The notes under the pieces are model-generated. The model saw only the letters and a list, made by a program, of their open reading frames with translations, was not told the DNA's origin and ran no database searches. Below, in pieces: positions 26,844-35,150 of a stretch of 64,000 nucleotides of DNA; positions within the stretch are counted from its first letter, which is position 1; every line of letters starts with the position of its first letter. Made by a program: the position numbers and the translations under genes. Source of the stretch: Bacillota bacterium (GTDB lineage: Bacteria; Bacillota; Sulfobacillia; JAJZYS01; JAJZLH01). The stretch covers positions 30,303 through 94,302 of the forward strand of contig JAJZLY010000002.1 in NCBI GenBank assembly GCA_021850485.1, written 5' to 3'.

Positions 26844-27902
26844 TCAGTGCTGCTGGGGCCGGCCAATCAGGGTCAAGGCGTGGCCGCCTTCGGCAAGGAC
26901 CTCCCCGATCTGCCAGAACTTCACATCTTCTGCCGCGAATTGGGCCTCCAGTTCCGCCGACCGCTGCCGGTCACAGCTGATCAGAAGTCCGCCCGAAGTG
27001 ACGCCGTCGGCGTAGACCACGATCTCACCTTCGGTCAAAGGCTCAACCACGTCGAGCTCTCCGGCGACATGGCGCATGTTGTCCCAACTACCGCCCGGCA
27101 CCTCTCCGTCTTTGGCGTGGGCGAAGGTGGTGGGATGCACCGGCACCCGGCTGGCATCGATCACCAGCCTGACGCCAGAGGCCGTCGCCATCTCCAGGCC
27201 ATGGCCAAGCAGGCCAAAGCCGGTGATGTCCGTAACCGATCGGATGCCGGAAACAGCCCGTACAGCTTGGGCGGCTGCCCGATTGAGCTGGGCCATCCAG
27301 GCCACCATGCTGCGCTCTACATCGGCATCGATCAGGCCATCCTTGGTCGCCTTGGCCAAGATGCCCGTGCCGATCGGCTTGGTCAGATAGAGCACATCGC
27401 CCGGCTTGGCGCCTTCCTTGGTCCAGATCTGGTGTGCGGGTACCACACCGGTCACGGCCAGTCCGTACTTGGGGATCGGATCGTCGATGGTGTGTCCGCC
27501 GATCAATACGGCACCGGCCTCTCGCACCTTGTCCAACCCGCCTTGCATGATGTCGTGCAAGATCGACGTCGGCAGGTCCTCGACGGGGAAGGCCGCCAGG
27601 GCCATGGCGGTGATCGGCGTGCCGCCCATGGCGAACACGTCGGACAGACTGTTGGCAGCCGCCACCTGGCCGTAGCTGTAGGCGTCGTCAACGATCGGGG
27701 TGAAGAAGTCCACGGTCTGAACCAACCAGGTGTCGTCGTTGATAGCGTAGACCCCGGCATCATCGGTGGCGCCGACAATCAGGCGCGGATCGTCGAACGT
27801 CAAATTGAGATCAGCCAAAATCCGATGCAGGTCCTCCGGACCCACCTTGCAGCCTCAGCCGCTCTTGTTGGATAAAGTGGTCAGGCGCACCGCCTGGGGC
27901 AT
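26844..27902 (-). CDS. selD: Selenide, water dikinase SelD (selenocysteine-containing)
   Basis: SelD makes selenophosphate from selenide and ATP, the selenium donor for selenocysteine. The recognisable body (from VGPEDLHRI) has no proper start, but the frame continues upstream through an in-frame UGA (27855-27857) to an ATG at 27902 with AGGAGG 8 nt before it. This gives the active-site motif SG-U-GCK with selenocysteine at residue 16, where other SelDs have Cys or Sec. Total is 352 residues. A hairpin (GGTCC-GGA-GGACC) starts about 12 nt after the UGA. It follows selA by 13 nt. Confidence 0.95.
27830..27850 (-). promoter_or_regulatory. Candidate SECIS hairpin in selD
   Basis: Just after the UGA the mRNA can fold GGTCC-GGA-GGACC with outer pairs, the apical loop falling about 17-19 nt downstream of the UGA. 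That is the distance expected for a bacterial SECIS bound by SelB. The loop is less canonical than in fdhA. Confidence 0.55.
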
Positions 27903-27915
27903 CGCTCCATCCTCC

Positions 27916-29250
27916 TCAGTTCAAAAGGCAGCGGGCCAAAATCTCCGCGACCTCAGCCAATCGCTGAGCGGGCAAGGTCCGCACATCCACCACGATCATG
28001 CCACCTTCGACCTGGACCAGCAACGCGACCGCACCCTGGCGCAGCTCTGCCTGCACGGCCGATGCGGATTTGGGCCGTGGGTCGATGGCGACTGCCACGC
28101 CTGGCAGCTCTACATCGGGCATGCTGCCGCCACCGGCGACGCCCCCCTTTGGCCGGACAGAGGCCTGCACGCCGCGCCGCTTCAGGTGGGCGATCAGTCT
28201 CTTGGCCTGCCTGCGCAGGGCGCCTGGGTCGGCTGTCACCATCTGGCGCACCGGGATCTGGTCCGGTTCCACCAGGGTCTGCCACAAGGTAGCCCGCAGT
28301 GCTGCTAAAGTCATCTTATCCGGCCGCAGTGCCCGGTAGAGCGGATGTCTTTTCATCTGGTCGATCACCGTCAGGCGGCCGACGGCAATGCCAGCCTGTG
28401 GCCCTCCGAGCAGTTTATCGCCGGAAAAGGTGACGACGTCTGCGCCCTGGCGCACCCGGCTGGCGACATCGGGCTCCGCGGGCAGCGGCAGCAGGCTGCC
28501 ACTGCCCAGGTCATCGATCATCACCAGGTGATGGGTATGGGCCAACTGGGCCAGTGCCAGAGGATCGGCTTGCTCGGTGAAGCCGCGGATCTGGAAATTC
28601 GACGGATGGACACGCAATAAGGCGGCGGTGTTCGGTCCGATCGCCCGCTCATAGTCAGCCAGCCGCGTGCGGTTGGTGGTGCCCACCTCAACCAGTTCGG
28701 TTCCGGAGGCCGCCATGATGTCGGGCACCCGAAAAGAGCCGCCAATCTCCACCAGTTCGCCGCGCGAGATCACCACCTGGCGGCCTTGGGTGAGGGTGAT
28801 CAGGGCCAAGAAGACGGCGGCGGCGTTGTTGTTCACCACCACTGCCGCCTCGGCGCCGGTCAAAAGTGTGAGGAGCGACTGCAGGTGGTCTTGGCGGCTG
28901 GAGCGGTGTCCGGACAGGAGATCGAACTCCAAGTCGCTGTAGCCGAGTGCTGCCCGGGCGGCCATGGCGGCAGCACGCTCGGACAACGGCGCTCGGCCGA
29001 TGTTGGTGTGAATCACCACCCCGGTCCCGTTCAAGATCTCGGTCAGACCCGGGCCAGATCGGGCCACGGCCTGCTGCACGCGCCTCGCCAGCTCGCTCTC
29101 GGCGATCGGCTCATGGGTTTTTGTGAGCGTCGCTCTGGCCTGCGCCAGTTCGGCCTCAATCAGGCTCACCCACAACCGATTGGCTGGCAGTGAGGTCAGC
29201 TCCAACAGACGGGTGACAGAGGGCAACTGGCGGCGCGGGTCATCGGTCAT
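27916..29250 (-). CDS. selA: L-seryl-tRNA(Sec) selenium transferase
   Basis: SelA, 444 residues, converts seryl-tRNA(Sec) to selenocysteyl-tRNA(Sec) with selenophosphate. It has the N-terminal domain, NGTGVVIHTNIGRAPLS (74-90), and PLP-binding Lys279 in TFSGDKLLGGPQAG. The ATG overlaps the end of the deacetylase gene. With selD directly downstream it forms a selenocysteine synthesis pair; selB and tRNA-Sec are not in this window. Confidence 0.96.
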   Translation of the reverse strand: MTDDPRRQLPSVTRLLELTSLPANRLWVSLIEAELAQARATLTKTHEPIAESELARRVQQAVARSGPGLTEILNGTGVVIHTNIGRAPLSERAAAMAARAALGYSDLEFDLLSGHRSSRQDHLQSLLTLLTGAEAAVVVNNNAAAVFLALITLTQGRQVVISRGELVEIGGSFRVPDIMAASGTELVEVGTTNRTRLADYERAIGPNTAALLRVHPSNFQIRGFTEQADPLALAQLAHTHHLVMIDDLGSGSLLPLPAEPDVASRVRQGADVVTFSGDKLLGGPQAGIAVGRLTVIDQMKRHPLYRALRPDKMTLAALRATLWQTLVEPDQIPVRQMVTADPGALRRQAKRLIAHLKRRGVQASVRPKGGVAGGGSMPDVELPGVAVAIDPRPKSASAVQAELRQGAVALLVQVEGGMIVVDVRTLPAQRLAEVAEILARCLLN

Positions 29251-30490
29251 CGCCCGCTCCCCCTCCTTCGCCCGGATGCCCGTATCGCTCCAGCAATACG
29301 CGCCGGGACATCGAGATGAAGACCAGTTGCATCTTCTCCGGACTGCCTGCCCGGTGCGCCCCTTGCGGATGGTAGATCAGCATCAGCCAATTCCGATACG
29401 TTTTCGCCCACCAGCCGCCCAGGTCTTCGGCCACCGGGCTGACTGTGAAGCCGAGGCCGACCGCCGGCCGGCCCAGGATGGTGGTGCCCAAAAACACCTC
29501 GATGTCTTGCCAGCGCGGCTCCACCGCCAGACGATCAGCGAGCAGGGTCAGCGAGTGGCGCAGCGCCCGCAGGCCGCGGATCGCCCCCATCTGGCTGAGA
29601 GCTGTGTTCTTCAGGTGGATCTCTCCATACACCGTCCCTGCCTTGAGTTGGGTGCCGTCAGCGAGGTCGATCGGGTCTTTGAGCACGCCTCGCTGCAGCC
29701 GGAAAATGGAATCCTCGCTCATGGCATCCACATGGTACAGCCGGTCATATAAGGACTCCCAGAGATCCCAGATGCGCATCCGCAACGGCACCGTGGGAAT
29801 GCCATGGGCGATCAGCTGCTCGACGGTGACCAACCCGATGCCGCGCGAGCGCAACTGAGGAAGGGCCAGCTTCAGCGCCTCCACAGTTCGCTGTCGGCCG
29901 TCGCCGCCAGCATCGTGCAGCAAGACGATGGCGCCGGGGCGAGCCTGGGCGATGCGCCCGGCGATGGCCTGCACCGTGTCCTTCTGCCGCCAGTCAAAGG
30001 CGTTGACCGTCCACAGGACCACCCGGTGCTCCAACCTGCTGGCCGCGGGCCACAGGGACAGGTTGAACTGACCCCAGGGGGGGCGCAGGTGGTGCGGACG
30101 CAGGTGCGTGTTGCTTGCCAAGACCGCTGCCGCCTGCTCGAATTGGCGCAAGGTCGCCACCGGCCCTGTCCACCAGAGCCCGGCGTGGGTTTCGGAGTGG
30201 TTGGCGACCTCGTGGCCGCCGGCCTGCACTTGGCGCACTAGGTCGGGATAGCGCTCCGCTTGCCGCCCGACCATGAAGAACGTGGCCTTGGCCTCGGCCA
30301 GTGCCAGTAGGTCGAGGATTTGGGGCGTGAGCGGTCCTGGACCGTCGTCAAAGGTCAGTGCCAACTCCTGACGCTCCGTCTTCACGGCGCGCACGGCCCC
30401 CACGCCCAGGTAATGGCCCAGAAGTTCCGGCAGGCCAACATAGACGATTGCCAGGGCAACAATCCATTCCAAGACCGTCACCGGGCTCAC
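29240..30490 (-). CDS. Polysaccharide deacetylase with C-terminal YkoP-like domain
   Basis: A 416-residue protein. After one N-terminal membrane anchor (residues 5-25) comes a NodB carbohydrate-esterase-4 domain with TFDDGP (46-51), His98 and His102 in HSETH, and RPPWG. Its C-terminal 190 residues form a second domain resembling the region that follows in Bacillus YkoP-type proteins. It likely deacetylates a cell-wall or surface glycan outside the membrane. GTG start overlaps the MFS gene stop; its own end overlaps selA. The second domain assignment is tentative. Confidence 0.85.
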   Translation of the reverse strand: MSPVTVLEWIVALAIVYVGLPELLGHYLGVGAVRAVKTERQELALTFDDGPGPLTPQILDLLALAEAKATFFMVGRQAERYPDLVRQVQAGGHEVANHSETHAGLWWTGPVATLRQFEQAAAVLASNTHLRPHHLRPPWGQFNLSLWPAASRLEHRVVLWTVNAFDWRQKDTVQAIAGRIAQARPGAIVLLHDAGGDGRQRTVEALKLALPQLRSRGIGLVTVEQLIAHGIPTVPLRMRIWDLWESLYDRLYHVDAMSEDSIFRLQRGVLKDPIDLADGTQLKAGTVYGEIHLKNTALSQMGAIRGLRALRHSLTLLADRLAVEPRWQDIEVFLGTTILGRPAVGLGFTVSPVAEDLGGWWAKTYRNWLMLIYHPQGAHRAGSPEKMQLVFISMSRRVLLERYGHPGEGGGAGDDR

Positions 30491-31614
30491 GACTCATCCA
30501 CCATCTTCAGCCGGTCCAGTGGGTAGAGGGCGTAGAACAGGCACATCACCGCCAAGATCGCCGCTGCCAGCAAAAATGGTCCTTCCGGCTTCATCAGGCC
30601 CCAAGCGGCTGCCCCCAGCACCGGCCCAACGGTCAACCCGAGCCCTTCCACCGTCATGAATACACCCCACAAAGAGGCCTCCGCCCGGGGATGCACGGTA
30701 CTGGCCAGCAGGGTGTTCCAGGCCGGAAGAATCAGAGCAAAGGCCACACCGATTACCGCTGCCAACAGGGCAGCCGGCCAGAACTGGCGGGCCTGGCCAA
30801 AGAACACCAGGCCGACAGCGGCTAGGCCGAACCCAATCACCAGCGGCCTACGCACACCTGCCCTGTCGGCCATCCTTCCCAGGGGTACCATCAGCAGCAC
30901 CGCCAACCCGCCGCCCACCGCCAGCATCTCGCCGTAGCGAAAGCCGATCAGCCCCAGCACGTTATGCAAGAACAGATTCAACTCGGGCAGCAAAATGCCA
31001 ATGGTCATCGTCTGGGCGAACATGCCGGGGAACAGTACGGACACTTTCCCGACCTGCCGCCACACAGCCAGGCTGGGCAGCGGCACGCCGAGGTGGGCCG
31101 CCCGGGCCGGCAGCAGCAGCGCCAGCAGAAAGGCAACCGCCTGCACGGCCAGGATGATCATCAGGCCCGTTTGGAGGTGGGCCGGCAGCAGAAAGTTCAT
31201 CAACACGGGACCGACTCCAATCGCCACGATCCAGATGGCAAAGATGCCGCCGATGACGCTGCCACGCCGCTCTTCCCGGCCGCGGGTGGCTGTGGTGATC
31301 ACAGAGGGCCAAAGTGGCGAGGTACCAATCCCATAGACAGCTAAGATCAGCCACAGCGGCGATGTGACTGTAGCCCGGCTGACCATGAACAGGGCCAGCA
31401 GGGAGATCGCCGTGCCAACCCCCGTCACAGCCCTGGCGCCGAAGCGGTCGACCAGCCAGCCGGACGGCGAGCGCCCGAAGGTGTCCATCAGATAATGCGC
31501 CGATATGGCAAAGGCAGCGATCGACAGCGGCAGGCCAAAGGACACCGTCACCAGATCTGGCAGCAGGCTGACCAGCACCGTGGCCCGGACAAATTCGGAC
31601 AGGAACAAGAGCAA
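30487..31614 (-). CDS. Major facilitator superfamily transporter
   Basis: A 12-helix MFS permease of about 375 residues. The A-loop motif lies in GRSPSGWLVDRFGAR and its second copy in GRMADRAGVRR; substrate unknown. The frame is open back into the upstream glycosyltransferase gene, but membrane sequence starts only near that gene's stop. I chose TTG at 31614, an uncertain start translated by coupling. It lies within an envelope-gene operon, so export of a lipid or glycan precursor is possible. Confidence 0.8.
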   Translation of the reverse strand: MLLFLSEFVRATVLVSLLPDLVTVSFGLPLSIAAFAISAHYLMDTFGRSPSGWLVDRFGARAVTGVGTAISLLALFMVSRATVTSPLWLILAVYGIGTSPLWPSVITTATRGREERRGSVIGGIFAIWIVAIGVGPVLMNFLLPAHLQTGLMIILAVQAVAFLLALLLPARAAHLGVPLPSLAVWRQVGKVSVLFPGMFAQTMTIGILLPELNLFLHNVLGLIGFRYGEMLAVGGGLAVLLMVPLGRMADRAGVRRPLVIGFGLAAVGLVFFGQARQFWPAALLAAVIGVAFALILPAWNTLLASTVHPRAEASLWGVFMTVEGLGLTVGPVLGAAAWGLMKPEGPFLLAAAILAVMCLFYALYPLDRLKMVDES

Positions 31615-31625
31615 TACGGGAAGCG

Positions 31626-32759
31626 CTAGAAGTATCTGGCCAGCAGATCCTGCACGATATCCGCGGCGGCCTGCGGCCGCCCCGCTCGGCTGGCCGCCTG
31701 GCGCATCTGCTCCCGCTCCCCCGCCTGACTGAAGAAGCGGTGGAGTCCCTCCACCAGTGCGTCGACCGTGGTCGCCCAAAAACCGGCCCCCTCATCTAGT
31801 ACCAGTCTGACATTCGCCATCTCTTGGCCTGGAATCGGTCGGAAGATGGCCATGGGCAAACCGCAGGCCATCGCCTCTGACGTGGTCAGCCCGCCGGCCT
31901 TGCTCACCAGAATATCCGCAATCCGCATCACGTCCCAGGTTTCCCTCAGGTATCCCTGGGTCACCAACCGATTCGGTGCCCGAGACGCCACCTCCTTGAG
32001 GGCCTGGGCCAGCGCCTGGTCATGACCGGTCAGGGCTAGGTAGGTAACGGGGGGACCTTGCGTCACGACTTGGTCGATCACCTCGGCAAAGCCACCGATC
32101 ATGCCATAGGCACCGGCCATCAAGAGCACGACTGGCTCGCTGCCCAGCCCGAGGCGCGCTCTCACCCCCGCCACATCCACCGGATCGGCAAACGACGGAT
32201 GGACCGGAATCCCGGTGGCCAGGATCTGATCTGCATTGACCCCACGCGCCACCATGCCTTGGCGCACCGCTTCCGATCCGACGTAGTAGCGGTCCACCGC
32301 GGGATGGATCCACTGACTGTGCACCGTATGATCGGTGACCACGCACACATTGGGCGTGGTCAGCCGACCGCCCAGGCGCAGACTGGAAATGACGCCGGCT
32401 GGAGTCGGGAAGGTGTTGATCAGCACCTTGGGGTGTTCCCGGTGGACGGTATCGAGCAGTTTCTCGCGGCCCAGGCTGTTTAAAAAGCCCTGCACTGCGG
32501 AGTCCGGTCTGACCCGGCTGGTGCCCTGGTAAAATGTGTTCCAAATACTCGGCAGATGGCGGACGCTGACGATATACATCCAGCGAATCAGGTTGTTCAT
32601 GGCTGGGCTGAGTTGCTCAAAGAAATCGATCTCTCGAGTCGTCACAGCCGGCGCCAATCGACGGAAGGCTTCAGCCAGCGCCTCGGCTGCCCGTTGGTGA
32701 CCTGCGCCCATTGTCGCCGATAAGAACAGCGCCCGACCGTCGTTTCCCGCCGTCTGCAT
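31626..32759 (-). CDS. MGDG synthase/UgtP-like glycosyltransferase
   Basis: A 377-residue GT-B enzyme of family 28, like diacylglycerol glycosyltransferases and MurG. The N-terminus has LFLSATMGAGHQRAAEAL (the membrane-lipid acceptor loop of this group). The C-terminal half has VLLMAGAYGMIGG and the donor-site ADILVSKAGGLTTSEAMACGLPM. Probable role is glycolipid synthesis at the membrane. The ATG at 32759 opens the homology. It heads a minus-strand run through MFS, deacetylase, selA, selD, fixC and fixX with gaps or overlaps of only a few nt. Confidence 0.87.
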   Translation of the reverse strand: MQTAGNDGRALFLSATMGAGHQRAAEALAEAFRRLAPAVTTREIDFFEQLSPAMNNLIRWMYIVSVRHLPSIWNTFYQGTSRVRPDSAVQGFLNSLGREKLLDTVHREHPKVLINTFPTPAGVISSLRLGGRLTTPNVCVVTDHTVHSQWIHPAVDRYYVGSEAVRQGMVARGVNADQILATGIPVHPSFADPVDVAGVRARLGLGSEPVVLLMAGAYGMIGGFAEVIDQVVTQGPPVTYLALTGHDQALAQALKEVASRAPNRLVTQGYLRETWDVMRIADILVSKAGGLTTSEAMACGLPMAIFRPIPGQEMANVRLVLDEGAGFWATTVDALVEGLHRFFSQAGEREQMRQAASRAGRPQAAADIVQDLLARYF

Positions 32760-32836
32760 GCGTTTTCGTTCCCCACCGCCAAGGCGGCTCCTGCCAGGTG
32801 CGGCTCCGATGTGGCGACTGGGGTGCGCCGTTTGCC

Positions 32837-32842
32837 TATAAT
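32837..32842 (+). promoter_or_regulatory. Probable -10 box upstream of AlkP-like gene
   Basis: A consensus TATAAT 22 nt before the GGAGG of the downstream gene. No good -35 is visible. Confidence 0.45.
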
Positions 32843-32876
32843 GGGCGTGTCCCTTGAGTGCGGGGGAGGGCTGACC

Positions 32877-35150
32877 CTGAAGAGATCGCTGTGGCGCCTT
32901 GGCCTGCTGGCTGTGTTTATCCTGACGCTGGCTGGCTCCATACCCCGCCCGGCTGCCGCTTCCTCGCCCCCGACCCGGCACGTGATCGTTGTCTTGGTCA
33001 ACGACACATCGATCCAAAACTGGGCGTTTACGAATCTGCCGGTCTTGCGCCAGTTGGTGGCGCAAGGTGGGCTCGGCTTGATGAACTCGAACACGTCTGG
33101 CCAGAGTGTGCCACCCAACGGTCTGCTCACCTTGGCCACCAGCGCCCACATGAAGACGGTGGGTCCGGAGCTGAGTCTGGACGCCAGCGGCACCTACCAC
33201 GGACTGTCCGTGGCCAGCCTCTACTTGGCGGAGTTCGGTCACCGGCCGCCGCCCGGATCGGTGGTTTCGTTGGACGCCGGGCAAAATCAGAGTCTAAACT
33301 CTGCCAATCCGTACAGCTTCACGATGGGCGCCTTGGCCCAACAGATTATGGCAGCCGGGGGAACGACGGCCGTCTTCGGCAATGCCGATCAGCCGTTTTC
33401 TCTGACCGCGGACCAGTGGGTCTTCGACCGCTCCGGTGCCCTGGTCGCCGAGAACTCTCAGGGCATCGCCACCCGTGGCAACGTCGGCGACAATCTGCTG
33501 CATACATACACCGGAGCGCCTTTCGGCGTCGCCCTCAACAATCAATTGCTGCTCCAAGATGTGGTGGCCGCCTACCCTAAGACCACCATGACGGTGATCG
33601 ACTACGGCGACACCGTCAGAGCCAACCTGTGGCGACACTTTGCGGTCTCCTCGCCCGTCGCCAACGCCGCCACTGCCTTCGCCCTGCACCACTTCGACAG
33701 CTTCATGGGTCAGTTGTTGCCTTATGTGAACCGACAGAACACCATGATCATCGTCGTCTCAGCCGCCCCCTCGGACCTGGCTGTGACCGAACACGAGTCC
33801 CTGACCCCGCTGCTGGTCGTGGCACCTGGGTATCAGCCTGGCGTGCTCTCTTCCGGCACCACGCACCGCTACGGGATCGTCAGTAACATCGACGTGGCGC
33901 CGACCATCTTGCAGTTTCTAGGCGTGAGCGTGCCGACCGATTTCTTTGGCCGCCCCACCTTTTCGCTGCCGGCCACCCACACCCTGAGCTTTCTGTCCGC
34001 CCTCGGCAGCCGACTGGCCTTTCAGTCATTCCAGCGCCTGCCGGTGCTCAAAACACTTGTCTATTACATCGTGCTCGTATTTCTGGCTGCCATCGGCTAC
34101 GTCTTGTTCAGCCGCCGGTCGCGGCCACGGCTGAAGGCGCTACTCAACGCCACCATGATTTCCGTGATGTACCTGCCGGTGGCGATCTTGCTGGCGCCCT
34201 TGGCCAGCCCGATGTCAGTCGACGCTTCTTTTAGCGCCATCATCGGTTTCACCGCGATCGCCACCTTGGCCACCATCTATCTGTCTCGCAACGCCTTGGA
34301 TCGAATCTGGGCACCGTGCCTCTTGACCTCGGTCGTGTTGATGATCGACCTGCTGACCGGGGCCCATCTGATCAAGAACTCGGCCCTTGGTTACGATCCC
34401 CAGATCGGCGCCCGCTACTACGGCATCGGCAACGAGTACATGGGCGCCTGGATCGGTGCCGCCTGCATTGGCTTCACTGCCCTGTTGGACCGGGCGCGGC
34501 GGAGCTGGCTGATCCCGGTGGTGATCGTATTCTTCTTGGCCATCATCGCCGTCATGGTCACTCCGGATCTCGGGACCAAGGCGGGAGGAGCGATCACCGC
34601 TACCGCCGCCTTCGGCATCCTGATCCTTCTGATCACCGGCCGCAAGGTCGGCCTTAAGGAGGTGGCGGTGATCGGCGGGGCGATCATCGTCTTGCTGCTC
34701 GCCCTGGTGGTCGGCGACATCACCCTGCACAGCGCTGCCAGCCGCACAGACATCGGCCGGGCAGGTCTGCTGATCGTGTCCGGCGGGCCGCAACAGGCGC
34801 TTTTGATCATCGTCAGAAAGCTTGGCACCGACATGTCGCTGATCCAAGGCAGTTACTGGACGTTGCTGTTTTTGGTCGCCCTGGCCATCTTGGTCACCGT
34901 GCTCACGGTGCTGGTCGGAACCTCCCGGCAGTTCCAGGCCAAGTACAAATACCTGGGCTACGGCTTCATCGGAGCTATCGTGGGCTCCGCCGTAGGGCTG
35001 ATGTTCAATGACACCGGCGTGATCGCAGCCACCACCTGCATCATCTTTCCGATTGCCACCATCTTGATGCTCGACCTGATGCAGCCGCCTCTGACCATGC
35101 GCCTGGCCGCCGACACTGACGCCCCTGCCCCGTCGGAAACGGATTCTTAG
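32877..35150 (+). CDS. AlkP-superfamily polytopic membrane protein (likely CTG start)
   Basis: A large protein (about 757 residues). It has a signal-anchor (first 30 residues), an extracytoplasmic alkaline-phosphatase-superfamily domain (HVIVVLVNDTS near 40; LLVVAPGY and VSNIDVAPTILQFLGV around 320-360), then about ten transmembrane helices from residue 395. No ATG, GTG or TTG is well placed: a CTG at 32877 lies exactly 7 nt after GGAGG and directly starts the signal sequence LKRSLWRLGLL. Function unknown, perhaps modifying surface polymers. It is divergent from the glycolipid glycosyltransferase. Confidence 0.82.
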   Translation: MKRSLWRLGLLAVFILTLAGSIPRPAAASSPPTRHVIVVLVNDTSIQNWAFTNLPVLRQLVAQGGLGLMNSNTSGQSVPPNGLLTLATSAHMKTVGPELSLDASGTYHGLSVASLYLAEFGHRPPPGSVVSLDAGQNQSLNSANPYSFTMGALAQQIMAAGGTTAVFGNADQPFSLTADQWVFDRSGALVAENSQGIATRGNVGDNLLHTYTGAPFGVALNNQLLLQDVVAAYPKTTMTVIDYGDTVRANLWRHFAVSSPVANAATAFALHHFDSFMGQLLPYVNRQNTMIIVVSAAPSDLAVTEHESLTPLLVVAPGYQPGVLSSGTTHRYGIVSNIDVAPTILQFLGVSVPTDFFGRPTFSLPATHTLSFLSALGSRLAFQSFQRLPVLKTLVYYIVLVFLAAIGYVLFSRRSRPRLKALLNATMISVMYLPVAILLAPLASPMSVDASFSAIIGFTAIATLATIYLSRNALDRIWAPCLLTSVVLMIDLLTGAHLIKNSALGYDPQIGARYYGIGNEYMGAWIGAACIGFTALLDRARRSWLIPVVIVFFLAIIAVMVTPDLGTKAGGAITATAAFGILILLITGRKVGLKEVAVIGGAIIVLLLALVVGDITLHSAASRTDIGRAGLLIVSGGPQQALLIIVRKLGTDMSLIQGSYWTLLFLVALAILVTVLTVLVGTSRQFQAKYKYLGYGFIGAIVGSAVGLMFNDTGVIAATTCIIFPIATILMLDLMQPPLTMRLAADTDAPAPSETDS

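Noticed and set aside
25867..27015. 382-codon plus-strand ORF across fixC and selD
   Set aside because: Antisense to two clear genes, His- and Gly-rich translation typical of a shadow frame, no ribosome-binding site.
27855..27857. Stop codon truncating selD at its N-terminus
   Set aside because: Reading UGA as selenocysteine restores the SG-U-GCK active site and a well-placed ATG.
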